DNA from: Sphingomonas qomolangmaensis
GTDB lineage: Bacteria; Pseudomonadota; Alphaproteobacteria; Sphingomonadales; Sphingomonadaceae
Length of the DNA: 64,000 nt
Direction: 5' to 3'
Assembly: GCF_024496245.1 (NCBI RefSeq)
Contig: NZ_CP101740.1
Coordinates: forward strand, 3,072,001 to 3,136,000
Within the stretch, counting starts at the first letter, position 1; every line of letters starts with the position of its first letter. The translations under genes were made by a program, and so were the position numbers. The notes under the pieces are model-generated. The model saw nothing but the letters and a program-made list of their open reading frames with translations, was not told where the DNA came from and searched no databases. This document shows positions 8,498 to 17,954 of this stretch, one piece after another.

Positions 8498-9414
8498 ACC
8501 GATATCGGGCGTTCGGACTGCTGATCGAAAGCGATTTCCTGTTACCGGAGCTCAGCATTGCCGATTCGCGTGACGGGCCTTGCGATCTGCGGATCGTCCG
8601 CGCCGACATTGGTCGTGAAATCCCCGAACCAAATGCTCAGCCTGTGTTCGACTATGAAGACCCTTCGGGCACCGTGATGATCTGGCCGCAGGTTGCTGGA
8701 TTTCGCTTTCGCGCGCCTGATCTTATCGAGGTCGAGCCCGCGCCGAATGCCAAGTCCGAACTGTTGGCATTTCCGCTGCTTGGCCCGGTGATGGGTTGGT
8801 TTCTGCATCTGCGTGGTCGGATGGTGCTCCACGCCAGCGCAGTCGTCTGGCGCGGGCTCGCATTTGGCTTTTTGGGCGATAAGCTGGCGGGGAAGTCAAC
8901 CACAGCGGCGGCGTTTCTGCGCGATGGGGCGCAACTGCTGACCGACGACCTGCTGGTATTTGCCATGGACGATCCTGCCGTACCGTTGGTTCAGCCGGCC
9001 TTTGCCCAGTTGAAGCTTGGCGATGATAGTGCTGCAGCCGTCACGATCGCCGGTGCAAAAGCATTGCCGTTGGTAATGGACGGCTTCGCCAAGCGCCAGC
9101 ATCGGCTGCATCGGCTGGCGGCTGCACCTGCGGCTTGCGACGCTTTGTTCATACTCGAACGCGGTGATGGCCCTGCGGTCATCGAATGGCTGGACCAAAA
9201 GGATGCGTTTCTAGGATTGATGCGGTTCGGCTATAATGTGCGCTTTGCTAACGCCCCGATCGCGATGCAAAATCGCCAGCGCAACTTCGAGCAGTGCGTG
9301 GCGCTTGCCCGGTCGCTTCGCTTCGGCGTCTTGCGTGTGCCCGCAGACCTGACTCGTCTCGACGAGGTGCTGGAAGCAGTCGCGGAATCGCTTGCGAAGC
9401 CGACGACGGCATGA
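8494..9414 (+). CDS. HPr-kinase-like lasso tailoring kinase
   Basis: A 306-residue protein of the HprK/P-loop serine kinase type. The key block is VLHASAVVWRGLAFGFLGDK followed by LAGKSTTAA, with the Walker A motif at about residues 128-136, and LLTDDLLVF with paired Asp151-Asp152. Kinases of this family in lasso clusters, as in paeninodin, phosphorylate the C-terminal serine of the precursor. The precursor here does end in Ser, so the same reaction is predicted. It starts with TTG at 8494 overlapping the synthetase stop, and its own stop overlaps the ABC transporter start (ATGA). A role as a general HPr kinase is unlikely in this operon. Confidence 0.82.
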   Translation: MNRYRAFGLLIESDFLLPELSIADSRDGPCDLRIVRADIGREIPEPNAQPVFDYEDPSGTVMIWPQVAGFRFRAPDLIEVEPAPNAKSELLAFPLLGPVMGWFLHLRGRMVLHASAVVWRGLAFGFLGDKLAGKSTTAAAFLRDGAQLLTDDLLVFAMDDPAVPLVQPAFAQLKLGDDSAAAVTIAGAKALPLVMDGFAKRQHRLHRLAAAPAACDALFILERGDGPAVIEWLDQKDAFLGLMRFGYNVRFANAPIAMQNRQRNFEQCVALARSLRFGVLRVPADLTRLDEVLEAVAESLAKPTTA

Positions 9415-11138
9415 TCCGGGACTTTCTGGTCGTTTCTCGCTTCTTGTGGCGAACGACCCATGGCCAGATCGCATGGGTCATCTTGTTGTCGCTCATCACC
9501 GCCGCGACGGAGGGGGTGTCGATCATGATGCTAATCCCGATCGTGGCTATTGCCAGCCCTGATAGCTCAGCGCGTGCGGGCGACATCCCGCTGATCGGCG
9601 ATTTGCTAGTTCGGCTGTCCACGAGCTTGCCAATTCTGCTGGCAATCTTCGTTCTATTAGTAGCGTTCCAGTCGCTGCTGAATTATGCGAAAAACGTATT
9701 TGCTTTGACGCTTATGCAGATCGCATCCGACCGGCTCAAGCATGACCTGTTCAAGGCGGTATCCGCGGCTCGCTGGGATGTGATTGCCAAGCGTCGACTG
9801 TCGGACATCAACCAAGCGCTAATCAGTGGCATCCCGCGCTGCATGACCGCGGCCAACGCCGCGCTGATGCTGATGCAAGGAATGTTGCTGATCGGCATTT
9901 ACATCGTTGTGGCTGCGCTGCTGTCTTGGCAGATGGCGTTGTTCGCGGCGATGGTGGGCGGCGGGCTGCTCGCGGTAATGTACCCGATCCGCCGTCGGGC
10001 GAGCCGTTTCGGCCAGGATTTGACCGGATTGTTCGAACAGCAATCGCATACCACGCTGGAGTTTCTGAACGGCATCCGCCTGGCGAAGACATTTTTGGCT
10101 GAGGGGCGGTTCGTTCGGTCGTTCGATCGGCATTTGGTTGAAATCCGCACCAATACGCTTCGATTTTTTACGACGAATGCGGTTGGGACGTTGATATTTC
10201 AACTGGGCGTAGCCGTGATCGCGGCATTGTTCGTTTATCTAGCGATGGTGCATTTTGCCCTTGGATTGGGCGAGGTAGCGGTACTCTTGCTGATCTTCGC
10301 GCGCCTGACCCCGCGATTTAACGCGCTTCAGGAACAGAGCCAGTCGTTCCTATCGAACGCTCCCGCATACGGCCATTATACTGATATGCTGCGCTATTTT
10401 GCGTCCGGGCGCGAAGCCGACGTCGGCGCCAGCGAGCCGCCGCGCCTGACGCGCATGATCGAGCTGCGCGATCTAACGATGCAGTTCGATGCCGATGCAC
10501 CGCCCTCGCTGAATCGGATCAATGTGCAGATCGAAGCAGGTCGCGTTACCGCGCTGGTCGGCGCATCGGGCAGCGGGAAGAGCACGCTGGCGGACATTGT
10601 GACTGGGCTGATAACCCCGACGTCGGGTCAGTTGCTGATCGACGACGTCGCGATCGATCAAAGCAACCGGCGGGCATGGCGCAGTCGGGTGGCGACGGTG
10701 CCTCAAGATGCCTTGTTGTTCAATGCGACCCTACGCGAAAACCTGGCGCTGGGCAGGCCCGGCGCGAGCGAGGCGGATCTTTGGCAAGCCCTGGAACGCG
10801 CGCAGATCGCCGACTTTATTCGGGCGCTGCCCGATGCTTTAGATACGCAGGTGGGCGACCGCGGGACCCGGTTTTCGGGCGGCGAGCGTCAACGCGTGGC
10901 CCTAGCCCGCGCATTGTTGAGCCGGCCCGAGATACTGATCCTCGATGAAGCAACCAGCGCGCTTGATATTGACAACCAGCAGCGTGTCGCGGCGGCGATT
11001 GCCGGGCTTAGGGATGGGCGTCTCACGATCCTATTGATTGCGCATCAACCGATGATCACAAATATTGCCGACGTGCGCATCATGTTGGAACACGGCATGG
11101 TGGTTACAGGGACAGACTCGCTGTTGCCCGATGGGTGA
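9411..11138 (+). CDS. lasso peptide ABC exporter (D)
   Basis: A 575-residue fused permease-ATPase. The first 310 residues hold six hydrophobic segments of an ABC type I exporter. The ATPase domain has Walker A GASGSGKST, Q-loop VPQDALLF, signature FSGGERQRVALAR, Walker B ILILDEATSALD and an H-loop in LLIAHQ. It probably exports the mature lasso peptide and gives self-immunity. The ATG at 9411 overlaps the kinase stop; the frame is open back to 9294, but that part is out of register with the family. It is the last gene of the operon. The next gene faces it. Confidence 0.9.
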   Translation: MIRDFLVVSRFLWRTTHGQIAWVILLSLITAATEGVSIMMLIPIVAIASPDSSARAGDIPLIGDLLVRLSTSLPILLAIFVLLVAFQSLLNYAKNVFALTLMQIASDRLKHDLFKAVSAARWDVIAKRRLSDINQALISGIPRCMTAANAALMLMQGMLLIGIYIVVAALLSWQMALFAAMVGGGLLAVMYPIRRRASRFGQDLTGLFEQQSHTTLEFLNGIRLAKTFLAEGRFVRSFDRHLVEIRTNTLRFFTTNAVGTLIFQLGVAVIAALFVYLAMVHFALGLGEVAVLLLIFARLTPRFNALQEQSQSFLSNAPAYGHYTDMLRYFASGREADVGASEPPRLTRMIELRDLTMQFDADAPPSLNRINVQIEAGRVTALVGASGSGKSTLADIVTGLITPTSGQLLIDDVAIDQSNRRAWRSRVATVPQDALLFNATLRENLALGRPGASEADLWQALERAQIADFIRALPDALDTQVGDRGTRFSGGERQRVALARALLSRPEILILDEATSALDIDNQQRVAAAIAGLRDGRLTILLIAHQPMITNIADVRIMLEHGMVVTGTDSLLPDG

Positions 11139-11307
11139 GGCAGACGCGCCCCCTGTTTCTGGTCCCCGGCGCGGTCAGCAATGCGTCGCCCCTGCGCGTT
11201 GATCCCGCGGGCGCTAGGTCGTTTGAAAAGCGGACAGGTCAAGGCCGAAACCGCGCGCAAAATTGTCGACCGTTTTTGGACGGATACGCTCCCGGAACAT
11301 TCGTGGA

Positions 11308-12225
11308 TCAGGCATATTCTTCGAGCATTGCCGGCTTCAGCCGGTATCGTGCAGCCCCGGCGTGCAACATGGTACGAGCAAACCAGCGACGTGATGGCGT
11401 GCTGCCGGGAACCGTGATGAGCACCATAGCCGCACTGACTACCATTTTTGCCCCGGCAGTCAGCCACAGGTTGCGATATGCCTTCGGATCAAACTCCCGG
11501 CACAGCAGGCCGTGGGTCTGACCCGCCCGGTACATCCGCCTGCGCACCCAAGTCATCGTTGCGCGCGTTTGCGGCACGGGCTCATAAACCACCGCTTGCG
11601 GGCAATAGATGATACGCCCACCCGCTTCCTTCATTTGACGAAAGAAGATGCTGTCTTCACCCCCGGTCCGCCCAAGTTCGACGCGGAACCGCAGCCCGTG
11701 ACGGCGTACGAAATCCATGTCGAGCAGGGCGTTGCTGGTATAGGCGTTGGTGGCATCGCCCTGGATACGGTTGGAATGGAAATCGCACCGTGCGGTCCAG
11801 ACAGGAAGGTCAAGCCCATAAACGGCGATGCACTGACCGATCACGGTTTCCGCTTGGTCGCGGTACTCCAGCAGTGCCGAAAGCCAGTTCGGGTCGGCAG
11901 TCTCATCGTCATCGATAAAGGCCAGCCAACGCGTTGTTGTGGCATTCAGCGCCGCGTTGCGTGCGATCGAGATGTTTTGCGCGGGTGCATGGATGTAGCG
12001 CAAAGGGTAGGGGTAGCATTGCGCAACCGCTTCGAACTTGGCCCGCAGAACGTCAGTTTCGTCATTATCGACCACAACCAGCTCGACCGCATTGGGCGGA
12101 ATGCCGGCAAGCTTTTCGAAGGACCTAAGTGCGTCAAAGGCAGCGGGGCGCCTAAAGGTACACATGCAGATGGTGACTGCACTCGCAATCAAACGATCGG
12201 TTACCACCATTGCGTGATCAGGCAT
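11308..12225 (-). CDS. GT2 glycosyltransferase, ExoM-like
   Basis: A GT-A fold glycosyltransferase of about 305 residues resembling succinoglycan ExoM. It opens with VTICMCTFRRPAAFDALRSF, has VVVDNDE, a run of NISIARNAALN, the metal-binding DxD in FIDDDE, and GGEDSIFFRQMKEAG near the catalytic base. It would add a glucose-type sugar to the lipid-linked repeat on the cytoplasmic face. ATG at 12225 (MPDHAMVV) overlaps the end of the upstream polymerase gene by eight bases; ATG at 12210 is an alternative. It is the last gene of a leftward operon with the polymerase and export genes. Linkage specificity is inferred from similarity of motif layout only. Confidence 0.82.
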   Translation of the reverse strand: MPDHAMVVTDRLIASAVTICMCTFRRPAAFDALRSFEKLAGIPPNAVELVVVDNDETDVLRAKFEAVAQCYPYPLRYIHAPAQNISIARNAALNATTTRWLAFIDDDETADPNWLSALLEYRDQAETVIGQCIAVYGLDLPVWTARCDFHSNRIQGDATNAYTSNALLDMDFVRRHGLRFRVELGRTGGEDSIFFRQMKEAGGRIIYCPQAVVYEPVPQTRATMTWVRRRMYRAGQTHGLLCREFDPKAYRNLWLTAGAKMVVSAAMVLITVPGSTPSRRWFARTMLHAGAARYRLKPAMLEEYA

Positions 12226-13498
12226 GCTCGGCCTGCGACACTTTGGCGGGGCGAACGCCATAGGCCAAGATCATGAAGACCAGCAGCGTTGAATAATGCA
12301 TATTTTGAAACGCAACGAGTTCAAAAAACAACCTTGGTGCCTGAAACACTATGAGTGCACAAAGGAAAATCCCCATATAATAGGGTTCAAGCATCGTCCT
12401 AAACATCGTCAGGAATGTGCCACCAATCATCACCATCGTGAAAAGTATTAAGCCGACGATACCCAGATCGACCAGAATGTCGCGCGGAGTATTATGAAAA
12501 TTAAACCCCCCTCCCCCGGCGGGGACCATCATCTCACGCCAGACATATTGCGCGTCTAGATTGCTCTCTAGCCAAAAGTGGCGATAGCCGCCGCCGAGCA
12601 GCGGCCTTTCGACGATTAGCCTGTCGGCCATGCTCCACAGGAAGTCGCGGCCCGTAAGACCCTGATCCTTGCCACTGTTTTCTAGTACCATGTCGAATAA
12701 CGGCGCCATCCAGTAGCTGGCACTCGCAGCAACGCCGATTGCAATTAGCACGGTTAGCGCAAATATCGCGGTCCTCAGCCCGACCGGCAGCCGACGCGAC
12801 GCAGTCCATAGCAAGATGCACGGTATCGCCATTCCGGCAGCAAGAAGCGCGCCGGTCGCTTTGCTAGCAAATAGCGCGTAGAGCGCTGCAAGCAGAGTAA
12901 GCACGGCAAAACCAGCCAAAACCAACCGTCGTTGGCCCATTGCCCAGATGCCGAAGGTGGTCGCCAACAGCATCGTCAAAGCCGCCAGATCGCCCGACAT
13001 GTTTTTCGAACCGGCCAAACCGGCAAAGGCTATGCCGCTGACACCCCAGCTGACGTATCTGCCAAACACCAGGCTGGCAAAGGTGTAGATCGCGAAAATA
13101 GCGAACATACCCTTCAGAGAGGCCAACCGGTCGCTGCCCGCCCCGATGAAGAGCGCTGGCATAATCGTGAGCAGGTAGAATATGCCGTAGCGCAGCGTCG
13201 CTGCAGGTGCCTCGGACCACAGGGCCGACGTCAGGGCGAACGCTGGCAGCAACAGGATCGGCCAGCACCGCAGCAGCACGGTCGCCACCCGCTCCCAGCG
13301 CAGCAAGCAATAAAGCGGGGTCGCAAGCGCGATTAAGATAGGCGTCAGCGATTGCAATATCGTGGCGAAAATCACGCTGCCAGCGACATAGGCCGCAAAC
13401 AAGCTGTCAATCACTGGCGAAGCGCGGTTAAATCGAAGCCAGGACTCGGGCTCCGTTCGAACGCGGGCCAATGATCCCGCTTGGATGCGGGTCACCAT
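12218..13498 (-). CDS. Wzy/ExoQ-type polysaccharide polymerase
   Basis: A 426-residue protein of the O-antigen ligase/polymerase family with about ten to eleven membrane segments. Diagnostic is the large periplasmic loop with TGRDFLWSMADRLIVERPLL, GGGYRHFW and FNFHNTPRDILVDLGIVGL, as in ExoQ. It would join repeat units in the periplasm after flipping. It follows the OPX gene by three bases and overlaps the ExoM-like gene, so one operon is likely. A ligase role is possible for the family, but the EPS context favours polymerase. Confidence 0.85.
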   Translation of the reverse strand: MVTRIQAGSLARVRTEPESWLRFNRASPVIDSLFAAYVAGSVIFATILQSLTPILIALATPLYCLLRWERVATVLLRCWPILLLPAFALTSALWSEAPAATLRYGIFYLLTIMPALFIGAGSDRLASLKGMFAIFAIYTFASLVFGRYVSWGVSGIAFAGLAGSKNMSGDLAALTMLLATTFGIWAMGQRRLVLAGFAVLTLLAALYALFASKATGALLAAGMAIPCILLWTASRRLPVGLRTAIFALTVLIAIGVAASASYWMAPLFDMVLENSGKDQGLTGRDFLWSMADRLIVERPLLGGGYRHFWLESNLDAQYVWREMMVPAGGGGFNFHNTPRDILVDLGIVGLILFTMVMIGGTFLTMFRTMLEPYYMGIFLCALIVFQAPRLFFELVAFQNMHYSTLLVFMILAYGVRPAKVSQAEHA

Positions 13499-13501
13499 GA
13501 T

Positions 13502-14074
13502 TTAGAAATACCGCTCGCCCACCCGGATTGTGTCACCAGGCGCAATATAGACAGGGCGATCGGAGGAAAGGACGTAGGTCTCCTCCTGGCCGCCGGCGGC
13601 ACGTCGGATAAATACGCGGCGCTGATCAGCGCGATAGGTGAAGCCGCCCGCCAGCGCTACTGCCTGTGTGAACGTAAGGCGATCGCTGAATTTATACTCC
13701 CCCGGGTTTTTAACCTCGCCCAAGATGTAGAAGGGGCGGTAGGTTAATACCTCGGCATTAACGCGCGGATCGTTGATATAGCCTTTGGCGAGAGCAGTGA
13801 CGAGCTGTGCCTGCAATTCCGTTACGGTCGTTCCCGATGCGCGGATATCGCCGAGTAGCGGGAACGACAAATCGCCTGCTGACGAGACGACATATTCGCG
13901 CGACAAATTTTCTTCGCCAAACACGGTAATCCGGAGACGGTCGCCAGCAGCCAACCGGTATTCGGTTGCCGTATAGGCGGCGCTTCCAGGGGGAGGCAAA
14001 CTGCCAGAACATGCCGAGAGACCGAGGATAAGCGTTGCCATCAAGATGCGGCGGACGTGGTAAATCAGGTGCAT
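13502..14074 (-). CDS. OPX polysaccharide export lipoprotein
   Basis: A 190-residue outer-membrane polysaccharide export (Wza-type) protein. The N-terminus is a lipoprotein signal ending LGLSAC, with Cys22 as the lipid anchor. A Poly_export domain follows (YRLAAGDRLRITVFGEENLS, FPLLGDI), then an SLBB-like domain with YILGEVKNPGEYKF and ALAGGFTYRA. It forms the periplasmic and outer-membrane part of the export channel and is short, like ExoF-class OPX proteins. It heads the leftward operon with the polymerase three bases behind it. Confidence 0.9.
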   Translation of the reverse strand: MHLIYHVRRILMATLILGLSACSGSLPPPGSAAYTATEYRLAAGDRLRITVFGEENLSREYVVSSAGDLSFPLLGDIRASGTTVTELQAQLVTALAKGYINDPRVNAEVLTYRPFYILGEVKNPGEYKFSDRLTFTQAVALAGGFTYRADQRRVFIRRAAGGQEETYVLSSDRPVYIAPGDTIRVGERYF

Positions 14075-14144
14075 TCGATGGAATCCCTTCGGAGGTCGCG
14101 GGACTGACCATGATTCGCATCAAAAATCAATTTCTAATGCGCCG

Positions 14145-15131
14145 TCATCTCAGTTTGGCACGTCTTATCAGCTGTCGCAACGCGCTCATCAGCGGCTCGC
14201 GGTAAAGCGGGATCGCCGCGGGTTCGCGCAGCAGCGCCAACGCCGCTGCCAGAGGACGGCGGCGCTTCAACAAGTCTATGGACCGGGTGAAGGCAAGGCC
14301 GCGCACCATAGCTAGCCAGCGACCGTAATAGGATGGTCGTGCAGCCAGCTCAGGACCGATGAGGTCGCGAATCCTGTGTTCGGCCGCCATCATCCGTTCA
14401 GCGTGGTCGAGCGAGAGCCGGTGCGAGATCGAAGCGCCGTGCTTCCGATAGCGGTACAGGGGCATGTTGAGGACGAAATAGGTGTATCCGGATGCAAGCA
14501 GGCGGACGACCAGTTCATCATCCTCGCCAATCATGAGTCGTTCGTTGTAGCGAAGCGCTGCCGCTTCGATCACGCGCCGACGGACCATCGGTTTGAGAAA
14601 TCCGGGGTTGGGTGTGTCTGAAAGTAGGCGCGACTGGGCAAAATAGGTATCAAGGGTGAGCCTGCGCCAACCCTTACTGATCGGGTGCGAAAGGAAGGGC
14701 TTTTCGACAACGTCTTTACCAAAGACCGTGAGGTTGTCAGCGACGAAATCGGCGCTCTCGCGTTCGGCAAGGTCGATCAGCGTGCGACTACGGTTGGGTA
14801 GTATCAAGTCATCGGCATCGAGCACGGCAAACCAAGATCCGCGCATTTCCGCCAGCGCGATGTTTCGCGCGCCTGCCGGTCCCGAGTTGGTCTTGGTCCG
14901 GAACAACCTGACTCGGGCGTCCGCGCGAGCCAATCCTTCGGCAACCGCAACGCTGCCATCAGTGCTGCCGTCGTCGACGATGAGAACTTCTACGCTGACG
15001 CCGGTCTGAGCAAGCGCTGAGGCTACCGCCGGGGCAAGATATTCGCCGGCATTATAGCAAGCGATTGCGAAACTCACGTCTGGGGGCCGGCAATGGCCGG
15101 TGTGCGAAACAGTCACTGACATTGACGGCAT
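14145..15131 (-). CDS. GT2 glycosyltransferase
   Basis: A family 2 glycosyltransferase of about 330 residues. Motifs are VSFAIACYNAGEYLAPAVAS, VLIVDDGSTDGS, NSGPAGARNIAL and DADD in WFAVLDADDLIL, with GEDDELVVRLLASG as the probable base region and NPGFLKPMVRR before it. This last feature is shared with the GT2 at 22528-23508, so the two may be paralogues acting on related acceptors. Starts at 15131 and 15122 both sit behind GGAGG. The frame extends to 15176 into the divergent phosphatase gene. It is probably cytoplasmic or membrane-associated. Confidence 0.82.
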   Translation of the reverse strand: MPSMSVTVSHTGHCRPPDVSFAIACYNAGEYLAPAVASALAQTGVSVEVLIVDDGSTDGSVAVAEGLARADARVRLFRTKTNSGPAGARNIALAEMRGSWFAVLDADDLILPNRSRTLIDLAERESADFVADNLTVFGKDVVEKPFLSHPISKGWRRLTLDTYFAQSRLLSDTPNPGFLKPMVRRRVIEAAALRYNERLMIGEDDELVVRLLASGYTYFVLNMPLYRYRKHGASISHRLSLDHAERMMAAEHRIRDLIGPELAARPSYYGRWLAMVRGLAFTRSIDLLKRRRPLAAALALLREPAAIPLYREPLMSALRQLIRRAKLR

Positions 15132-15150
15132 CAGCCTCCATAATGCTGAG

Positions 15151-15894
15151 ATGCGCAACCCGTTCAAGCCACGCATGAAAATTGGGCAGACCGAGCCAGG
15201 CGAGCGAATCTATGCCGTGGGCGACGTTCATGGCAGATACGATTTGATGCGCAATCTACTTTCGCTGATCATGCGAGATTGGGAAGCTACAGCGCGGGCT
15301 GACACCACAATCCGTATCCTGTTCCTCGGCGATATCATCGATCGCGGACCCGATAGTCGATCCTGCATCATGTTGCTGCAACGCCTGACCTCGCAACCAA
15401 GAATAGGCCTTCTCCGCGGAAATCATGAAGATTTGATGCTGCGATCCCTAGATGGTGAACAATGGGCACAGGATATTTGGATGGAGCAGGGTGGGCTTAC
15501 CACCTTAAACAATTATGGTGTCGCCGCACCGCTAAGGGCCGAGGATAGTTTTGACTTTGCCGAGCGGCTTTTGGCGGCGATCCCGCCCGAGCACATCGCG
15601 TTTTTACGTAGCACGCCGTTGTTCTGGGCCAGCGGCACCTATTTCTTTGCGCATGCTGGGGTTCGTCCCGGCGTCTCGCTTTATAAGCAGGACGACCAGG
15701 ATCTGATCTCCATTCGCAACGAGTTCTTGACTGCGGACGCTTGGCACGGAGCGGTAGTGGTGCACGGTCATAGCATCGTTGACGATGTCGATGTGCGCCC
15801 CAATCGCATTGCTGTCGATACCGGCGCATGGCAGAGCAACCGGCTATCTTGCGTCGTGCTCGACGGCACTACACAGAACATTATCACAACCTAG
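15151..15894 (+). CDS. metallophosphoesterase (PPP-type phosphatase)
   Basis: A 247-residue calcineurin-like phosphoesterase. All metal-binding motifs are visible in order: GDVHGRYD, GDIIDRGPDS, GNHED, FAHAGVRPG and VHGHS. This set matches the serine/threonine protein phosphatase branch of diadenosine tetraphosphatase-like enzymes common in alphaproteobacteria. The ATG at 15151 is chosen because MRNPFKPR leads directly into the domain. It is divergent from the GT2 gene and convergent with the SleB gene, whose end it overlaps by four bases. It may reverse tyrosine or serine phosphorylation, but no substrate can be read from the sequence. Confidence 0.85.
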   Translation: MRNPFKPRMKIGQTEPGERIYAVGDVHGRYDLMRNLLSLIMRDWEATARADTTIRILFLGDIIDRGPDSRSCIMLLQRLTSQPRIGLLRGNHEDLMLRSLDGEQWAQDIWMEQGGLTTLNNYGVAAPLRAEDSFDFAERLLAAIPPEHIAFLRSTPLFWASGTYFFAHAGVRPGVSLYKQDDQDLISIRNEFLTADAWHGAVVVHGHSIVDDVDVRPNRIAVDTGAWQSNRLSCVVLDGTTQNIITT

Positions 15895-17117
15895 CCGCCG
15901 TAGACTAGTCGAGCAGGATGGTCACTAGATTCCAGGCAGCGGCTCATCGATGCCTTGGCGTGTTTTGTGCAATCCCAATAGGGTTGCTGGGTACGGTTGC
16001 GTAACTCCTGCACGAACACGAAATCAGGGGGCGATGCGGCGAGACTTGCCGCGTCGAATGTGGCGGGACGCCGGGTGGGGTCGATCCAGCCCACCGCGCG
16101 GCACTCCGGACGTTTTCCGCAAAGCGCCAGCGCGTTCAGTGACCAACCGCCCGGTTTTGAATCGGGGTCGAGAGGCAGGTTGAGCACCGCTATCCTTGCT
16201 TCGCCTGCACGAGCGTTCGACGTGACCGTCACTGCGTCATCCCCACCGGCAACAGCGTCGGCTGAAAGTACAGGGATGTCGGCGAGGGCGGATGGATCGC
16301 CAGGTTGGCCGACCTGCGCGAGGTGCACGGACGAGAGGGCGGCCAGCGCGGCGATACGAGGCTCTACATTATTGCTTTGCTGGCGGAACGAGGCAAGAGT
16401 TCCCCAATAACCCCGCCAACGAAAGAACAGGTGGGTCTTGATCGCAGTGATCTTGTCGAGGCTGTTGCTCCAATAGGGTAGCACCCAGTCGGTATGGTAA
16501 TGCGTGGCCAAACCCACTCGGCGATCGACATGGCTGTCGAGCATCGCTGCGGCACGGGCACGCGCCTCTGTGATCGCTCTATCGGACGGTCGCCAGCGCG
16601 CCATCGATTCGTCGCAGGCGAAGCTGAACTGGCAACCGGTGCTGCGTTCCGCCCCCTGAAATACAACGCCGCAGATGCTGCCGGGAAAGGCGGGGTGACG
16701 CACCCGGTTGAGGATGACCTGCATGACGGGATATTGATCGTCGCCGATGCCGCCCGCTTCATACAGCGCGGCGATTGCAAGACACGCAATCGCGCGTTCG
16801 CGATCGTCTGCTGATAGCACGGAGGAAAAGGGGCGGGCGGAGGCATTAAGCTTGTCCGAGAAGGGACGCATAGCGTTCGTTCTGCGCGCGGTTTCAGGCA
16901 AGACCGGCAGCAATTCATTTTCAGGCGTAACGACGCCGGGCATCCCTGCTTTAGGCAGGGGCGGCAAGGCGCGCTGCGCATCGCTTCGCCCTTTCCAAGC
17001 CTGAGCAGTTACTTCCTCACCGTTCTTCAGGGCGAACGAGACGGCCAGCATCCCACCGATGATTAGCATTGCAGCCAAGCCAATAAGTGCGCCGAGAAGT
17101 TGGACGGAACGGTCCAT
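15891..17117 (-). CDS. SleB-type cell-wall hydrolase
   Basis: A protein of about 408 residues with an N-terminal membrane anchor (LGALIGLAAMLIIGGMLAVS) and a Hydrolase_2/SleB domain. The domain shows IAALYEAGGIGDDQYPVMQV, ILNRVRHPAFPGSICGVVFQ and QFSFACD, with Glu in YEAGG as the likely catalytic acid. It would cleave peptidoglycan. The C-terminal 170 residues have several cysteines and are not recognised. The ATG at 17117 (MDRSVQLL) is preferred over 17207 because it starts directly before the anchor. A role in making room for the EPS export machine is possible but unproven. Confidence 0.82.
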   Translation of the reverse strand: MDRSVQLLGALIGLAAMLIIGGMLAVSFALKNGEEVTAQAWKGRSDAQRALPPLPKAGMPGVVTPENELLPVLPETARRTNAMRPFSDKLNASARPFSSVLSADDRERAIACLAIAALYEAGGIGDDQYPVMQVILNRVRHPAFPGSICGVVFQGAERSTGCQFSFACDESMARWRPSDRAITEARARAAAMLDSHVDRRVGLATHYHTDWVLPYWSNSLDKITAIKTHLFFRWRGYWGTLASFRQQSNNVEPRIAALAALSSVHLAQVGQPGDPSALADIPVLSADAVAGGDDAVTVTSNARAGEARIAVLNLPLDPDSKPGGWSLNALALCGKRPECRAVGWIDPTRRPATFDAASLAASPPDFVFVQELRNRTQQPYWDCTKHAKASMSRCLESSDHPARLVYGG

Positions 17118-17630
17118 ATTGGCCTTTTCTTTTGTCGAACCGCGTCGATTGGTTTTTCGCCGCGCTATCTTGGCGAAAACGGCGACATTATAGGCGAGGG
17201 CCGACATATCACATATGCGATTTGCTTAACCGTTCCAGCGTTGGGATCGTTCCATCCAACATCCGTTGCCGCCAATGATGCGATGCCCATGGGTTTTTGC
17301 TGCGATATGGCTACTGGCAGTGCAGCTGCGCGAAAAGCCTCGAGCGGGGATATCACGAGTTTCGGACCGCCTCCGAACGCCCAGACGTAGGGATCCGGCG
17401 CTGATGGGCTGGCAGCGTATAATTAAGCAATCGACGGGGGTGCCTGGGCGCAGGGTCGGATCATGACGGCAGTGCCATGGATCCTCAATCGCTCGATCCC
17501 GATGGCCACGCCGAGTCTACGTATCTTTCGTGAAGATCTATCTAGACAGCTCCAACAACGACCAGCCTATTTCGCCGACGCCTGCCCAAGCAAAAGTCCT
17601 GAGCAAAACACGCCAAAGCCATGCGTGTGG
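17118..17630. other. intergenic stretch before an IS3 element
   Basis: Open frames here have no family resemblance. The region holds the promoter of the SleB gene and ends at the left inverted repeat of the IS element at 17631. Confidence 0.5.
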
Positions 17631-17686
17631 TGACGTGCCCCCCAGAATTCATGGCATTGGTAAGTTAGCTCGTCAGATGGAGACGA

Positions 17687-17948
17687 GTGGTGCGGCGAAG
17701 CCGGCTTACCAAAGAGCAGATCGTTGGGGTGCTGCGGGAGCATGAGGCGGGCGTGAAGACGCCTGAGCTATGCCGCAAGCACGAGCTTAGCGATGCGACA
17801 TTCTATAACTGGAAGTCGAAGTACGGCAGGATGACGGTGTCGGAGGGCGGCACGGTTTCACACATTGGAAAAGGAGAAACGACGGCTTAAGAAGCTGCTG
17901 GCGGAGTCGATGGCTGACGTGTCGGCGCTGAAGGATCTGCTGGGGTAA
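17687..17948 (+). pseudogene. IS3 orfA with internal frameshift
   Basis: The first 52 codons encode a helix-turn-helix protein of the IS3 OrfA type (SRLTKEQIVGVLREHEAG, then LCRKHELSDATFYNWKSKYG). One extra G in the GGGCGG at about 17845 shifts the frame. Skipping it restores TLEKEKRRLKKLLAESMADV and a stop at 17948, the normal leucine-zipper end. The shift is not at the usual A-rich slippery site, so it looks like a lesion. Without it, OrfA would end seven bases before the orfB start at 17955. Confidence 0.8.
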
Positions 17949-17954
17949 CTGGTC

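Noticed and set aside
15891..17207. SleB start at 17207
   Set aside because: The first 30 residues precede the membrane anchor without a signal-like pattern; ATG at 17117 fits better.
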